A DNA stretch of 7,081 nt from an uncultured Steroidobacteraceae bacterium (GTDB lineage: Bacteria > Pseudomonadota > Gammaproteobacteria > Steroidobacterales > Steroidobacteraceae). The stretch spans positions 1 to 7,081 of the forward strand of contig CATPBQ010000245.1 in assembly GCA_955652795.1 (NCBI GenBank), given 5' to 3'. The translations under genes and the position numbers were made by a program. The notes below the pieces were generated by a model. That model searched no databases. It saw only the letters and a list, made by a program, of their open reading frames with translations, and was not told the DNA's origin. How positions within the stretch are numbered: position 1 is the stretch's first letter; every line of letters starts with the position of its first letter. This document shows positions 6,405-7,081 of the stretch, in pieces.

Positions 6405-7081
6405 GCACGGCATCGCCGCCGCTCGCCTCCGCGCCGCAAATCCGGGAGGCGCCGCTGTCGTACCGCCTGGCGCGGCGCGTGACCGAGTACGCCCGGCTGA
6501 TGCGACTCGACCGCCCGGTCGGCACCTGGCTGCTGCTGTGGCCGGCGCTGTGGGCGCTGTGGATCGCGGGCGCCGGCCGTCCGCGCGCGCAGGTGCTGGT
6601 GGTGTTCGTGCTGGGCGTGGTGGTGATGCGCGCCGCGGGCTGCGTGATCAACGACTTCCTCGACCGCGACATCGACCCGCACGTGCAGCGCACGCGCGAC
6701 CGGCCGCTCGCGGCACGGCGGGTCTCTCCGTCCGAGGCGCTGCTGCTGTTTGCGCTGCTGCTCGCGGTGGCGCTGTACCTGGTGACGCGCCTTAACCTGC
6801 TCACCGTGAAGCTCGCGTGTATCGGCGCGTTGCTCACCGTATCCTATCCGCTCTGCAAGCGCTTCTTTCCCATGCCGCAGCTGTACCTGGGCATCTCCTT
6901 CGGCGGCTGGAGCGTGCCGATGGCGTTCGCCGCCCAGAGCGAGGCGCTGCCGCGCGTGGCCTGGGTGCTGTACATCGCCGCGGTCATCTGGGCGTCCATG
7001 TACGACACCATCTACGCCATGGTCGACCGCGAGGACGACCTGAAGATCGGCGTGAAGTCGAGCGCCATCCTGTTCGCCGAC
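6401..7081 (+). CDS. ubiA: 4-hydroxybenzoate polyprenyltransferase UbiA, N-terminal part (3' end outside window)
   Basis: UbiA is an inner-membrane, magnesium-dependent prenyltransferase that attaches the polyprenyl tail to 4-hydroxybenzoate in ubiquinone synthesis. The frame is open to the right edge: 227 residues of an expected ~290-300. Family marks are YARLMRLDRPVGTWLLLWPALWALW (30-54), the first Asp-rich motif GCVINDFLDRDIDPHVQRT (80-98; N84, D85, D88, D92), the RPLAARRVS loop, SFGGWSVPMAFAA, and the second motif YDTIYAMVDREDDLKIGVKS (201-220), with several hydrophobic helices between. The start is uncertain. ATG 6401 gives about 30 residues before the first conserved block and lacks a good ribosome binding site; an in-frame TTG at 6356 is an alternative. 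It begins 47 bp after the GH47 stop, with no obvious terminator between, so read-through from the mannosidase genes is possible. Confidence 0.96.
   Translation, partial: MSTASPPLASAPQIREAPLSYRLARRVTEYARLMRLDRPVGTWLLLWPALWALWIAGAGRPRAQVLVVFVLGVVVMRAAGCVINDFLDRDIDPHVQRTRDRPLAARRVSPSEALLLFALLLAVALYLVTRLNLLTVKLACIGALLTVSYPLCKRFFPMPQLYLGISFGGWSVPMAFAAQSEALPRVAWVLYIAAVIWASMYDTIYAMVDREDDLKIGVKSSAILFAD

Noticed and set aside
1..7081. IS elements, tRNA or rRNA genes, CRISPR arrays, att sites
   Set aside because: No transposase-like frame, terminal inverted repeats, cloverleaf-like segment or regularly spaced repeats were seen on reading both strands by eye.

Overview
The window is a chromosomal segment from a high-GC bacterium, most likely a gammaproteobacterium. 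The partial RecG and UbiA at its two edges resemble the Escherichia coli proteins closely as I recall them: long identical motif blocks around the RecG helicase motifs and the NDxxDxxxD and YDTxYAMVDR blocks of UbiA. The genus cannot be read from this sequence. A soil or water lineage of the Xanthomonadales, Steroidobacterales or Nevskiales type is a guess based on GC content and gene content.

Layout from left to right: (1) the C-terminal 414 residues of recG (+), cut by the left edge. (2) A glycoside hydrolase family 92 (GH92) alpha-mannosidase on the minus strand, facing recG. It has a signal peptide and is split into two frames by a frameshift near position 2600. (3) An intergenic region of about 80 bp from which GH92 (-) and a sugar transporter (+) diverge. 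(4) A FucP/GluP-type (FHS family) major facilitator sugar transporter (+). (5) A GH47 class I alpha-1,2-mannosidase (+), overlapping the transporter by 7 bp, with a signal peptide and all recognisable catalytic residues. (6) The first 227 residues of ubiA (+), cut by the right edge. Nearly every base is coding. The longest gap is the divergent intergenic region, and I see no tRNA, rRNA, IS element, CRISPR array or long repeat.

The three central genes read as a compact cassette for using mannose-rich glycans. GH92 and GH47 are both exo-acting, calcium-dependent mannosidases with export signals. Together they could trim alpha-mannosides, such as high-mannose N-glycans or fungal mannan, outside the cytoplasm. 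The adjacent FHS transporter could then import the released sugar, plausibly mannose. The cassette sits between two housekeeping genes, recG and ubiA, that lie near each other in some gammaproteobacteria (recalled for Pseudomonas). That suggests insertion of an accessory island, or its retention, at this spot. No TonB receptor, regulator or mannose kinase gene is visible inside the window.

The points most worth checking are the GH92 frameshift (real lesion or sequencing error), the complete bacterial GH47 (a family better known from eukaryotes), and a hairpin whose two arms contain the stop codons of the convergent recG and GH92 genes.
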